Source: Neisseria wadsworthii 9715
GTDB taxonomy: Bacteria; Pseudomonadota; Gammaproteobacteria; Burkholderiales; Neisseriaceae
NCBI RefSeq assembly: GCF_000227765.1
Contig: NZ_JH165159.1
Span: 161,585 to 225,584 of the forward strand
Direction: 5' to 3'
Length of the DNA stretch: 64,000 nucleotides
Below are positions 1 through 7,794 of this stretch, piece after piece. The translations under genes were made by a program, and so were the position numbers. Numbering within the stretch: the stretch's first letter is position 1; every line of letters starts with the position of its first letter. The notes beneath the pieces are model-generated. The model was not told the origin of the DNA. It ran no database searches and saw only the letters and a list, made by a program, of their open reading frames with translations.

Positions 1-32
1 ATTACTTTCTTAAGACCTTAAGACAAAAACAA

Positions 33-67
33 CTAAAGCCGTTTTTAATAAACGGCTTTAGTTTTTT
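33..67 (-). terminator. Rho-independent terminator of dksA (can work both ways)
   Basis: A perfect 12-bp stem (33-44 paired with 50-61, five-base loop) is flanked by T-rich sequence on both sides. On the minus strand it follows the dksA stop codon by about 10 bases. On the plus strand it is followed by six T residues, so it could also end a transcript entering from the left. Confidence 0.85.
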
Positions 68-78
68 CACTACCAACA

Positions 79-495
79 TTAATCGGCAAATTGTTTTTTC
101 ATCTGCTCGCGGCGCTCTTGCGCTTCCACAGAAAGGGTTGCGGTTGGCCGGGCAAGCAAACGCTTCAATCCGATAGGTTCTCCGGTATCTTGGCAATAAC
201 CGTATTCTCCTTCATCTATCAAACGAATGGATGACTGAATTTTGCTCATCAGCTTTCTTTCTCGATCACGCGTGCGTAATTCAAGAGCATACTCTTCTTC
301 TTGAGTTGCGCGATCGGCAGGATCGGAAGCGGATTCATGTTCTTGCAAATGCCCCGTAGTAACGTTGGCTTTTTCGATCAATTCTTCTTGAAGTTTCACC
401 AACAGCTCACGGAAAAAGTTTAGATGATCTTCGTTCATATAATCTTCTTCAGGGCCATTCCAATTGAGAATGTCTTGTTCTGTCAGCTTTGCCAT
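79..495 (-). CDS. dksA: RNA polymerase-binding transcription factor DksA, zinc-finger-deficient form
   Basis: DksA binds the RNA polymerase secondary channel and, with ppGpp, tunes rRNA and amino-acid promoters. The start is the ATG beginning MAKLTEQD (138 residues); the open frame continues upstream, but that part does not look like DksA. A coiled coil spans about residues 25-95, and its tip carries the characteristic D58-P-A-D61-R-A63. The C-terminal zinc-finger region keeps only the first of the four expected cysteines: C101 is followed by T104 where the second Cys should be, and the second pair is S122 and A125. This resembles the zinc-independent DksA2 type of Pseudomonas. It stands alone and is followed by a strong terminator. 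Confidence 0.93.
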   Translation of the reverse strand: MAKLTEQDILNWNGPEEDYMNEDHLNFFRELLVKLQEELIEKANVTTGHLQEHESASDPADRATQEEEYALELRTRDRERKLMSKIQSSIRLIDEGEYGYCQDTGEPIGLKRLLARPTATLSVEAQERREQMKKQFAD

Positions 496-717
496 ATATG
501 TTTCTTTCTTTATTTCAGGTTGATTATTATTGCCACGGTAGTTGGAACCGTGGGTTATTTTAACCAATCAATCTTAACCTTGGATTGTATTGGTTCAGAA
601 GGAGCAAATCATAACACGAGCACAGTGCAACACTATCTATTTAGTTTATATTTACTACAAAACTATTTTATAACGTATTGGTTTCGCCACACTTCTAACT
701 ACATAATCTATGTTTGG

Positions 718-1275
718 TTACGACAAGAGCCACAAATCCAAACGGTAAATCAAGTTAGGAGAAAATGTTACCAGCCAAATCCATAAAATTAATACTAGTA
801 TACTGCCTGAGAAATCGTATCGGCCTATCTTGAAATAGACAAACGGGCGCAATAAGGGTTCGAATATATTGTTTAAAACGGGTAAAAGTTTGCTGTTTTG
901 ATTGTTAAAACTTAATACCATACGGGCGAAAAGTCCGATAAACAAAAGATAGGCTGATGTTTTGGTCATGCCGATCAAGGTATAGCACAAGATAGCGACC
1001 AAAGATTTCACCGGATTCGCATGGGGTAAGGATAGGAATACGATCAGAGCAAATGCGAGATAATAAACAGTCGCTGCCGCGACGATACAAGCGATATCCC
1101 AACGACCGATTGGTTTGAATACTTTTCTTATCGGACGAACCAGCCATTCTGTGAATTGTTTGCAAAACCGTGCAATCGGATGATCAAAATGCATTCTGCC
1201 CCATTGCAACAGGCAACGGCCGATACATAGCATTGCAAAGCCATCTGCCAAAAGTTGGATAATTTTTTGCAACAT
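718..1275 (-). CDS. yggT: YggT family integral membrane protein
   Basis: This 185-residue protein has the double YGGT repeat. Each half has a transmembrane helix, an RMxLxW/F-like stretch and an L-x-R-P-hydrophobic motif (LVRPIRK near residue 46, LLRPFVY near 142), then another helix. The family (Ycf19/YggT) is inner-membrane and poorly understood, with proposed roles in osmotic adaptation and in organising membrane or cell-division proteins. It lies downstream of proC on the same strand, an arrangement common in proteobacteria. The 100-base gap from proC contains one reverse DUS. Confidence 0.87.
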   Translation of the reverse strand: MLQKIIQLLADGFAMLCIGRCLLQWGRMHFDHPIARFCKQFTEWLVRPIRKVFKPIGRWDIACIVAAATVYYLAFALIVFLSLPHANPVKSLVAILCYTLIGMTKTSAYLLFIGLFARMVLSFNNQNSKLLPVLNNIFEPLLRPFVYFKIGRYDFSGSILVLILWIWLVTFSPNLIYRLDLWLLS

Positions 1276-1284
1276 AGTTTCTCT

Positions 1285-1296
1285 TTCAGACAGGCA
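1285..1296 (-). repeat. Single DNA uptake sequence
   Basis: A full 12-mer TTCAGACAGGCA (TG-wadDUS dialect, minus orientation) lies in the proC-yggT gap immediately upstream of the yggT start, without a partner. Confidence 0.9.
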
Positions 1297-1377
1297 TTCT
1301 GCTTACATTATGCCTGATTTAAATCATTGGGCAATTCATAAACCAACCTGGTTCAAATTAAAATATTGCAGACTTAT

Positions 1378-2172
1378 TTATGCAAACTGTGCGGCAATTT
1401 CCTGTGAGCGGGCCACACAGGCATCTACGCCCCATCCTATGGCTTCTGCAACTTGATGCTGCTTGAAAGTTTCAATAGCTGCGTGTGTAGTACCACCTTT
1501 GGATGTTACATTCTGCTGCAAAACTGCAAAGCTTTCTCCGGTTTGCTCTGCCAAAGCAACTGCACCTTTAAAGGTTTCCAAACTCAATGTCTTTGCCGTT
1601 TCTTCATCAAAACCCTGAGCTTTAGTCGCTTCCTGTAATGCATTCATTAAATAATATACATAAGCAGGTCCGCTGCCGCTAATACCGGTAAGCGCATGAA
1701 TCTGAGCCTCCTCATCCAACCAAATCACCGAACCGGAAGGCCGCATCAAGTCGGCAGCCCGTATTTTATCTGCTTCGCCAGCGCCATCCGCTGCGTAAAG
1801 ACCACTCACACCCATTCCGATTTGCGAAGGCGTGTTCGGCATGATTCGGATAATACGCCGCGTTCCGCCGAGATATCGGCTCAGCGTATCCACACTCAAA
1901 CCAGCCGCCACCGAAAGCACCAACGCGCCATTAGTCTGCACTCCAAAGCATGCTTTTTCCATATCTTGAGGTTTTACCGCCAACACCAACATATCTTCTG
2001 CCGTTAACGGCGGCAAAGTTTCTGAAGTACGCACGTCATAAAGCGCCGCCAACTTTTCGCGCTTTTCTGCACCACGATTAACCACATGCACTTCGCCCTG
2101 TTTGCCTTTACGATGCAAACCGGCGACAATGGCAGCCGCCATATTACCGCCGCCTAAAAAATAAATAGTCAT
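1378..2172 (-). CDS. proC: Pyrroline-5-carboxylate reductase
   Basis: ProC catalyses the last step of proline synthesis, NAD(P)H-dependent reduction of 1-pyrroline-5-carboxylate. The N-terminal Rossmann motif FLGGGNMA is at residues 4-11, the conserved MPNTP lies in the middle, and the C-terminal half has the SGSGPAY and TSKGGTTHAA motifs of the dimerisation domain. I start at the ATG giving MTIYFLGGG (264 residues) because AGGAG lies 10 bases upstream. An in-frame ATG three codons earlier has almost no spacing from that site. It follows yggS on the same strand. Confidence 0.93.
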   Translation of the reverse strand: MTIYFLGGGNMAAAIVAGLHRKGKQGEVHVVNRGAEKREKLAALYDVRTSETLPPLTAEDMLVLAVKPQDMEKACFGVQTNGALVLSVAAGLSVDTLSRYLGGTRRIIRIMPNTPSQIGMGVSGLYAADGAGEADKIRAADLMRPSGSVIWLDEEAQIHALTGISGSGPAYVYYLMNALQEATKAQGFDEETAKTLSLETFKGAVALAEQTGESFAVLQQNVTSKGGTTHAAIETFKQHQVAEAIGWGVDACVARSQEIAAQFA

Positions 2173-2223
2173 ATCCTGCATACTCCTATCAGAGTAGGGT
2201 TCCTAAATAAAATGGTACACGTA

Positions 2224-2257
2224 ATGCCTGTCTGAAACCATCTTTCAGACAGGCATT
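2224..2257 (-). terminator. Inverted DUS pair, terminator-like hairpin
   Basis: Two complete DUS copies face each other (2225-2236 and 2244-2255) and can form a 12-bp stem with a short loop. It sits between yggS and proC, just past the yggS stop. Confidence 0.75.
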
Positions 2258-2265
2258 CTACAAAA

Positions 2266-2958
2266 TCAAGCATAATTGCGTTTACCGAAAATCGCACTGC
2301 CTATCCGCACATGGGTCGCACCACAAGCTACTGCCAACGGCATATCGGCAGACATGCCCATCGACAACACATCCGCACCCACACCTGCCGCATGCAGCCG
2401 CCCCAACAAATCACGCATCAGCAAAAACTGACGTTTCAACTCATCTTCACCGGCCGCCGCTTCAGCTACACACATCAATCCGCGTACTTTCAAATTAGCC
2501 AGTTTACTCACCGCCGCAGCCAATGCTACCGCCTCTTGCGGCGGCACACCGTGTTTGCTCGCCTCACCAGAAACGTTCACCTCGATACACACCTGCAAAG
2601 GCGGCATATGCTGCGGCCGTTGCGCACTCAAACGCTCGGCCGTTTTCAACTTATCAATGGTATGTACCCAATGAGCCCGCTCGGCCACAAACCTGGTTTT
2701 ATTCGATTGCACCTGCCCGATAATATGCCAAACCAAATCAGGCAAATCCGCCAACTCCTCTGTTTTGGCATACCATTCCTGAATATAGTTTTCACCAAAA
2801 TCACGCTGCCCCGCCGCATAAACCTCCCGGATATCCGATGCGGGAAACGTTTTGCTTACCGCTATCAGCCGTACGCTTTTGTCATGCCGTTTAGCATCTT
2901 TTTCAGCCGTTGCAATCTGCGCCAACACAGATTGGTAATTTTGTTGCAACATCGTCAT
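2266..2958 (-). CDS. yggS: YggS family pyridoxal phosphate homeostasis protein
   Basis: This 230-residue PLP-binding protein (PLPBP/YggS) folds as a single alanine-racemase-like barrel and buffers free pyridoxal phosphate rather than acting as an enzyme. The PLP lysine lies in LIAVSKTFP (about residue 36). GEVNYIQE-like (DFGENYIQEW) and WHxIGxxQSNK (VWHIIGQVQSNK) motifs follow, then the C-terminal SMGMSADMPLAVACGATHVRIGSAIFG run. A GAGGTGA site precedes the ATG. It is divergent from pilT and upstream of proC, a gene order seen in many proteobacteria. Confidence 0.93.
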   Translation of the reverse strand: MTMLQQNYQSVLAQIATAEKDAKRHDKSVRLIAVSKTFPASDIREVYAAGQRDFGENYIQEWYAKTEELADLPDLVWHIIGQVQSNKTRFVAERAHWVHTIDKLKTAERLSAQRPQHMPPLQVCIEVNVSGEASKHGVPPQEAVALAAAVSKLANLKVRGLMCVAEAAAGEDELKRQFLLMRDLLGRLHAAGVGADVLSMGMSADMPLAVACGATHVRIGSAIFGKRNYA

Positions 2959-3098
2959 GATTTCACCTCGGTTTGCGCCGTTTTACCGCCAAATACAATT
3001 TTTGCATGGTCTAAACGGACGCAATTATTTAGAATATGCAGGATTTTTTAAGGGTTAAAAAAACCACAAAACGTATCTTAATAAAACGAGACCACATT

Positions 3099-4136
3099 AT
3101 GCAAATTACCGACTTACTCGCCTTCGGCGTAAAAAACAAAGCATCCGACCTTCACTTAAGCTCCGGCTTACCGCCCATGATCCGTGTGCACGGCGATGTG
3201 CGCCGCATCAACCTACCTGAAATGACTTCGGAAGAAGTGGGCCATATGATCACTTCCGTAATGAACGACCATCAGCGCAAAAACTACCAGCAAAACCTCG
3301 AAACCGACTTTTCATTCGAGCTGCCCAACGTTGCGCGCTTCCGTGTAAACGCATTTATGTCCAACCGCGGCCCGGCTGCCGTGTTCCGTACCATTCCCAG
3401 CACCGTTCTGACGCTGGAAGACCTCAAAGCACCGCGCATTTTCCAAAAAATCGCCGATACGCCGCGCGGCCTGGTTTTGGTTACCGGCCCGACAGGTTCG
3501 GGTAAGTCCACCACGCTGGCGGCCATGATTAACTACATCAATGAAAACCATCCGGCGCACATCCTTACCATCGAAGATCCGATCGAGTTTGTGCATGAAA
3601 GTAAGAAAGCGCTGATCAACCAGCGTGAATTGCACGAACATACCCACAGCTTTGCCAACGCACTGAAATCGGCACTGCGTGAAGACCCTGACGTGATTCT
3701 GGTGGGCGAGATGCGCGACCCGGAAACCATCGGCCTGGCATTAACCGCTGCCGAAACCGGCCACTTGGTATTCGGCACCCTGCACACCACCGGCGCAGCC
3801 AAAACCGTTGACCGTATTGTGGACGTATTCCCGGCCGGCGAAAAAGAAATGGTGCGCTCCATGCTTTCCGAATCGCTGCGTGCCGTAATTTCGCAAACCC
3901 TGCTGAAAACCAGAGACGGCCAAGGCCGTGTGGCTGCTCATGAAATCATGATTTCCACCCCTGCCGTGCGCAACCTGATCCGTGAAAACAAAATCGCCCA
4001 AATCGGTTCCGTGCTGCAAACCGGCCAAACCCACGGCATGCAAACGCTTGACCAAGCGCTGCAAAATCTGGTCCGCCAAGGTGTGATCAGCCCGGAAACC
4101 GCGCGTGCCAAAGCGCAGAACGCCGACTTCGCCTAA
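3099..4136 (+). CDS. pilT: Type IV pilus retraction ATPase PilT
   Basis: PilT is the hexameric cytoplasmic ATPase that disassembles the pilus fibre. It powers twitching motility and, in Neisseria, DNA uptake. The start giving MQITDLLAFGVK (345 residues) has ACGAG eight bases upstream; the open frame continues further upstream without PilT character. Seen motifs: Walker A GPTGSGKST in the centre, the acidic Asp box (TIEDPIEF), Walker B (DPDVILVGEMRD), the His box (TGHLVFGTLHTT), and the C-terminal PilT signature near AVRNLIREN. pilU follows after 24 bases. Confidence 0.97.
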   Translation: MQITDLLAFGVKNKASDLHLSSGLPPMIRVHGDVRRINLPEMTSEEVGHMITSVMNDHQRKNYQQNLETDFSFELPNVARFRVNAFMSNRGPAAVFRTIPSTVLTLEDLKAPRIFQKIADTPRGLVLVTGPTGSGKSTTLAAMINYINENHPAHILTIEDPIEFVHESKKALINQRELHEHTHSFANALKSALREDPDVILVGEMRDPETIGLALTAAETGHLVFGTLHTTGAAKTVDRIVDVFPAGEKEMVRSMLSESLRAVISQTLLKTRDGQGRVAAHEIMISTPAVRNLIRENKIAQIGSVLQTGQTHGMQTLDQALQNLVRQGVISPETARAKAQNADFA

Positions 4137-4160
4137 CCCGTTTCAGCAAGGCAGAATATT

Positions 4161-5414
4161 ATGTCAGACCAATCACACAAAGACTTACAAGACCTGCTCA
4201 GCAGCATGGTTGCCGCCTATGCCGACAAACAAGTCGCATCAAGCGGCCCTTCTTTCCAACAGAAACCCACCCCTTCGGCCATCGGTGTGCACATTCATCC
4301 GATTTTAGACCGCATGTGTTTTGATGCCGAAGACCGGGGTGCATCCGATATTTTCATCAGCGCAGGCTTTCCACCGGCCATGAAGCTCAACAGCAAGCTG
4401 ATGCCGGTTCCGATGCCGATGTTAACTGCGGAAGATACCAAAGCCATTGTCGATTCAACCATGAACGACGAGCAAAAGGAAATCTTCAAACGCGAATTGG
4501 AATTGAACTATTCCATCCAATCGAAAAGCAACACCCGCTATCGGGTAAACGCCTATCACGAACAAGGCCGCGTCGGTTTGGTATTGCGCCGTATCAACAC
4601 CGAGATTCCAACCGTAGAAGAGCTGAACCTGCCTCCGATATTGAACGATTTGATTTTGAAATCCCGCGGCATGCTGATTCTGGCGGGCGCAACAGGCTCT
4701 GGTAAATCCACCTCAATGGCTGCGATGCTCAATCACCGCAACCACAACCTGCCCGGCCACATGATTACCATCGAAGATCCGATTGAATATCTGCACACGC
4801 CGAAAAAATGCATCATCACTCAGCGCGAAGTCGGTATCGATACTGAAAGCTGGGATTTGGCGGTACAAAACGCGATGCGTCAGGCTCCTGATGTGGTGTG
4901 TATCGGTGAGGTACGTTCTCAAGAAAGTATGGAATATGCTTTGCAACTGGCGCAAACCGGCCACTTGTGTGTATTTACCATCCATGCCACCAACGCCAAC
5001 CAAGCCATTGAGCGTATCATGAACCTTTACCCCGAAGAGCGTCATAAGCAGGTATTGGTGGATATTGCCATGAACCTTACCGGCATCATCGGCCAGCGCT
5101 TGGTGGTGAAAAAAGGCAATAAGGGCCGCACTGCCATTGTCGATCTGCTGATTAACTCGCCTGCTGTTCAGGATTTGATTTTCAAAGGCGAATTGATGGC
5201 AATTAAAGAATTGATGCAGCGCTCAACAGAAGAAGGCATGCAAACCTTCGACCAAAACCTGTTCCAGCTCTACACCGACGGCGTTATCGACTACAACGAA
5301 GCCCTGCGCCAGGCGGACTCCGCCAACGACTTGCGTTTGCGCATCCAGCTTCACGAAGAAGGCGGAAAATCGGACCATCTGTTTGACCGTGTCAGCGATT
5401 TGAATCTGATTTAA
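4161..5414 (+). CDS. pilU: PilT-dependent pilus retraction ATPase PilU
   Basis: PilU is a PilT paralogue that assists PilT-driven retraction, especially under load. At 417 residues it is longer than PilT, with a Neisseria-type N-terminal extension (MSDQSHKDLQDLL...) before the ATPase core. Walker A is GATGSGKST; the Asp box is TIEDPIEY; Walker B is APDVVCIGEVRS; the His box is TGHLCVFTIHATN. The C-terminus has the usual PilU tail. AAGGCAG precedes the ATG. It is very probably cotranscribed with pilT. Confidence 0.96.
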   Translation: MSDQSHKDLQDLLSSMVAAYADKQVASSGPSFQQKPTPSAIGVHIHPILDRMCFDAEDRGASDIFISAGFPPAMKLNSKLMPVPMPMLTAEDTKAIVDSTMNDEQKEIFKRELELNYSIQSKSNTRYRVNAYHEQGRVGLVLRRINTEIPTVEELNLPPILNDLILKSRGMLILAGATGSGKSTSMAAMLNHRNHNLPGHMITIEDPIEYLHTPKKCIITQREVGIDTESWDLAVQNAMRQAPDVVCIGEVRSQESMEYALQLAQTGHLCVFTIHATNANQAIERIMNLYPEERHKQVLVDIAMNLTGIIGQRLVVKKGNKGRTAIVDLLINSPAVQDLIFKGELMAIKELMQRSTEEGMQTFDQNLFQLYTDGVIDYNEALRQADSANDLRLRIQLHEEGGKSDHLFDRVSDLNLI

Positions 5415-5442
5415 TGCAGCAATCCTTAAGCCGAATCTCTTA

Positions 5443-5563
5443 AATAGCCAAACACGCCATACTCGGGCTTAACCCGAGTATCTCTTAAAGTTACTGGAAC
5501 TCAAGATACTCGGGTTAAGCCCGAATATGGCGGTATCGTTATTATTTAAGTGGATTGACTATA
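5443..5563. repeat. Palindromic short element, family B copy 1
   Basis: A non-coding element of about 121 bases contains two facing copies of a palindromic unit related to CATACTCGGG-CTTAA-CCCGAGTAT. The left end (AATAGCCAAACA) is a degraded form, and the right end (GATTGACTATA) a good form, of the TATAG...CTATA ends seen in the other copies. It lies between the convergent genes pilU and ispA. Confidence 0.7.
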
Positions 5564-5578
5564 ATCCTTAACGAAACA

Positions 5579-5612
5579 ATGCCTGTCTGAAAACCTTTTT
5601 CAGACAGGCATT
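5579..5612. terminator. Inverted DUS pair between convergent pilU and ispA
   Basis: DUS copies at 5580-5591 and 5599-5610 form a hairpin. It probably serves both converging genes. Confidence 0.75.
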
Positions 5613-5626
5613 GTTACCAACCGGCA

Positions 5627-6520
5627 TCAGTTTTTACGCGCAGTAACAAATTCGGCCAAGCCGCGCAAGCGGGCGGCTTTCCCGCCGAAAGGCACCAGCA
5701 GCGACACAGCATCGGCAACCAGCGTTTCCGCATAAGAGCGGGCATCGGCCAAGCCCATCAGTTTTACATAAGTCGGTTTATCATTATCCGCATCTTTACC
5801 GGCGGTTTTGCCCAAAGTGGCGGTGTCGGCTTCGCAGTCGAGCACATCGTCAATCACTTGAAAAGCCAAGCCCAGTTTTTTGGCATAACCATCCAAACGC
5901 ACCATATCATCATCGTTCAGATTCGGGCAACACAATGCACCGAGCATTACCGCTGCGCGGATTAACGCGCCGGTTTTCAAGCCGTGCATCTGCTCCAATT
6001 CAGCCTGGTTCATCGCTTTGCCGACATTGGCCAAATCAATCGCCTGCCCGCCCGCCATGCCGAGGCTGCCGGCCGCCTTTGCCAGCACAGCCACCATTTT
6101 CAGCTGGCGCGCGGCAGGCAGATTAGCCGGGCGGCTTAACACATCAAACGCCAGCGTTTGCAGCGCATCGCCCACCAAAAGCGCGGTTGCTTCGTCGTAT
6201 TGCACATGGCAAGTCGGTTTGCCGCGACGCAGGCTGTCGTTATCCATTGCAGGCATATCATCATGCACCAACGAATAAACATGCACCATCTCAATCGCCG
6301 CCATCGCTTGCTCCACCGCCGTAAAATCGGCTTCGCCCAACTCGGAAGCCGCCAGCACCAAAAGCGGGCGCAGGCGCTTGCCGCCGCCGAGCGTGGCATA
6401 ACGCATGGCTTCGTGCAGGGTATTGGGCACGGCATGGTTTGCAGGCAGCACGCGCTCAAGCGCAAGCTCGGTTTGCGCCTGCGCTTTTTGCTGCCACAAT
6501 TCCAAATCATTCGCTTGCAT
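5627..6520 (-). CDS. ispA: Farnesyl diphosphate synthase (short-chain polyprenyl synthase)
   Basis: IspA condenses isopentenyl diphosphate with dimethylallyl and geranyl diphosphate to make farnesyl diphosphate for undecaprenyl and quinone synthesis. The 297-residue protein has GGGKRLRP, the first aspartate-rich motif DDMPAMDND and the second DDVLD near residue 220. The ATG used has AAGGAG ten bases upstream; a TTG one codon earlier is less likely. Its start overlaps the 3' end of xseB by 14 bases, so the pair is translationally coupled, the usual xseB-ispA arrangement. No dxs follows. Confidence 0.95.
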   Translation of the reverse strand: MQANDLELWQQKAQAQTELALERVLPANHAVPNTLHEAMRYATLGGGKRLRPLLVLAASELGEADFTAVEQAMAAIEMVHVYSLVHDDMPAMDNDSLRRGKPTCHVQYDEATALLVGDALQTLAFDVLSRPANLPAARQLKMVAVLAKAAGSLGMAGGQAIDLANVGKAMNQAELEQMHGLKTGALIRAAVMLGALCCPNLNDDDMVRLDGYAKKLGLAFQVIDDVLDCEADTATLGKTAGKDADNDKPTYVKLMGLADARSYAETLVADAVSLLVPFGGKAARLRGLAEFVTARKN

Positions 6521-6737
6521 CAAGATTCAGCTCCTTAAGCTCACCCGCATCTAAAACTTGCAGCTTCTGTTCCACTTCGGCCAATTTGGCTTGGCAGTAT
6601 TTCACCAATTCGTTGCCTTCTTGGTAGGCGGCAAGCGCTTCTTCCAGCGGCATTTCGCTGCTTTGCATAGCTTGCGTGAGCGTTTCTAAACGCTTGAGCG
6701 CTTCTTCAAATGATTTTGGGGCGGCGGCTTTTTTCAT
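6507..6737 (-). CDS. xseB: Exodeoxyribonuclease VII small subunit
   Basis: XseB is the small subunit of the single-strand exonuclease ExoVII. The 76-residue reading begins [18 protein letters not shown] and shows the family pattern: SFEEALxRLExxxxxME-like, then [30 protein letters not shown] with two amphipathic helices. The open frame extends 25 codons upstream, but that part has no family character. I see no clear Shine-Dalgarno site at the chosen ATG. It is overlapped by ispA. Confidence 0.92.
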   Translation of the reverse strand: MKKAAAPKSFEEALKRLETLTQAMQSSEMPLEEALAAYQEGNELVKYCQAKLAEVEQKLQVLDAGELKELNLDASE

Positions 6738-6816
6738 GATGAGGTTTGGATGGTTGAGTGAAAACGGCATTGTAACATTTTCGGCTGTGTGCCGCAGAAA
6801 TGGCGCAGGCAAGGCA

Positions 6817-6848
6817 ATGCCTGTCTGAAAAGTTTTCAGACAGGCATT
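6817..6848 (-). terminator. Inverted DUS pair downstream of the ABC transporter
   Basis: DUS copies at 6818-6829 and 6835-6846 form a tight hairpin just past the stop of the ATPase gene and upstream of xseB. Confidence 0.75.
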
Positions 6849-6864
6849 GGAAAGTTATTTAGCA

Positions 6865-7794
6865 TTATTGCCCCCGGCTGTGTAAATAGCCGAACACCAG
6901 CCTGCTGTCGATTTCGCCGCTTTTGCCCACCCGAACGCGTTCGTGGCGGCTGAGTAGGGGAAACAGGGTTTCGATGCCGTCTTCGGACGATACTTCGGGC
7001 AGCAGTGCTTCGCTCAGAGGCAGCAAGCCGAGTGCGGCAAGTTCGCTGATTTTGCCGTAGTCGGTGCGGGTGCTTTGGAAAAAGGAGCGGATGAATTCGT
7101 TGGCCGGCCGGGTTTGAATTTCTTCCGGCGTGCCCACTTGCTGCAGCTTGCCGTTTTGCATCACGGCGATACGGTCGGCCAGGCGCATGGCTTCGTTCAT
7201 GTCGTGGGTCACAAACACGATGGTGGTGCCGAGTTTTTGGTGGATTTCGGCCACCATTTCCTGCAAGGCGTTGCGTGAAATCGGGTCGAGCGCGCTGAAA
7301 GGTTCGTCCATCAGTAGCACGTCGGGCTTGGCGGCGATGGCGCGCAAGATGCCGATGCGCTGTTGTTCGCCGCCGGAGAGCTCGTGCGGGTAGCGGTGGG
7401 CATATTTTTGCGGAGACAAACCCACCATCTCGAGCAGCTCGGTGGAGCGGCGGCTGCGTTCGCTTTTTTTCCAGCCGAGGATGTCGGGTATCAGCTCGAT
7501 ATTCTGTTTTACAGTCATGGTGGGGAACAGGGCAATCTGCTGCAACACATAGCCGATGCGGTGGCGCAGTCGGCGGATGTCGTAATCTTTGATGCGTTGG
7601 TTGTTGAAATATACGTTGCCATCGGTCGGCTCGACTAGCGCGTTAATCATTTTCATGGTGGTGGTTTTACCGCTGCCGGAAGGGCCGACAATCACGAAAA
7701 ACTCGCCTTCGTTGATGGTTAAATTCAAATCGCTGATAACGGTTTTGCCATCGTAACGCTTGGCAACATGATCGAACTGGATAATCGGCTTCAT
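6865..7794 (-). CDS. Osmoprotectant/choline-type ABC transporter ATP-binding protein
   Basis: This 309-residue ATPase belongs to the OpuCA/OsmV (ProV-like) group that drives uptake of glycine betaine, choline or related quaternary amines. Walker A is GPSGSGKTTT (near residue 38), the Q-loop region is YVLQQIALFPTMTV, the signature is LSGGEQQR, and Walker B is VLLMDEPFSALDP followed by the switch His in FVTHDMNEA. After residue about 240 the tail is too divergent to call two clear CBS domains. It overlaps the preceding permease gene by ATGA, so the two are coupled. Confidence 0.9.
   Translation of the reverse strand: MKPIIQFDHVAKRYDGKTVISDLNLTINEGEFFVIVGPSGSGKTTTMKMINALVEPTDGNVYFNNQRIKDYDIRRLRHRIGYVLQQIALFPTMTVKQNIELIPDILGWKKSERSRRSTELLEMVGLSPQKYAHRYPHELSGGEQQRIGILRAIAAKPDVLLMDEPFSALDPISRNALQEMVAEIHQKLGTTIVFVTHDMNEAMRLADRIAVMQNGKLQQVGTPEEIQTRPANEFIRSFFQSTRTDYGKISELAALGLLPLSEALLPEVSSEDGIETLFPLLSRHERVRVGKSGEIDSRLVFGYLHSRGQ

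Noticed and set aside
424-786. 120-codon plus-strand frame over the dksA start and its upstream gap
   Set aside because: Antisense to dksA and yggT, with no family pattern.
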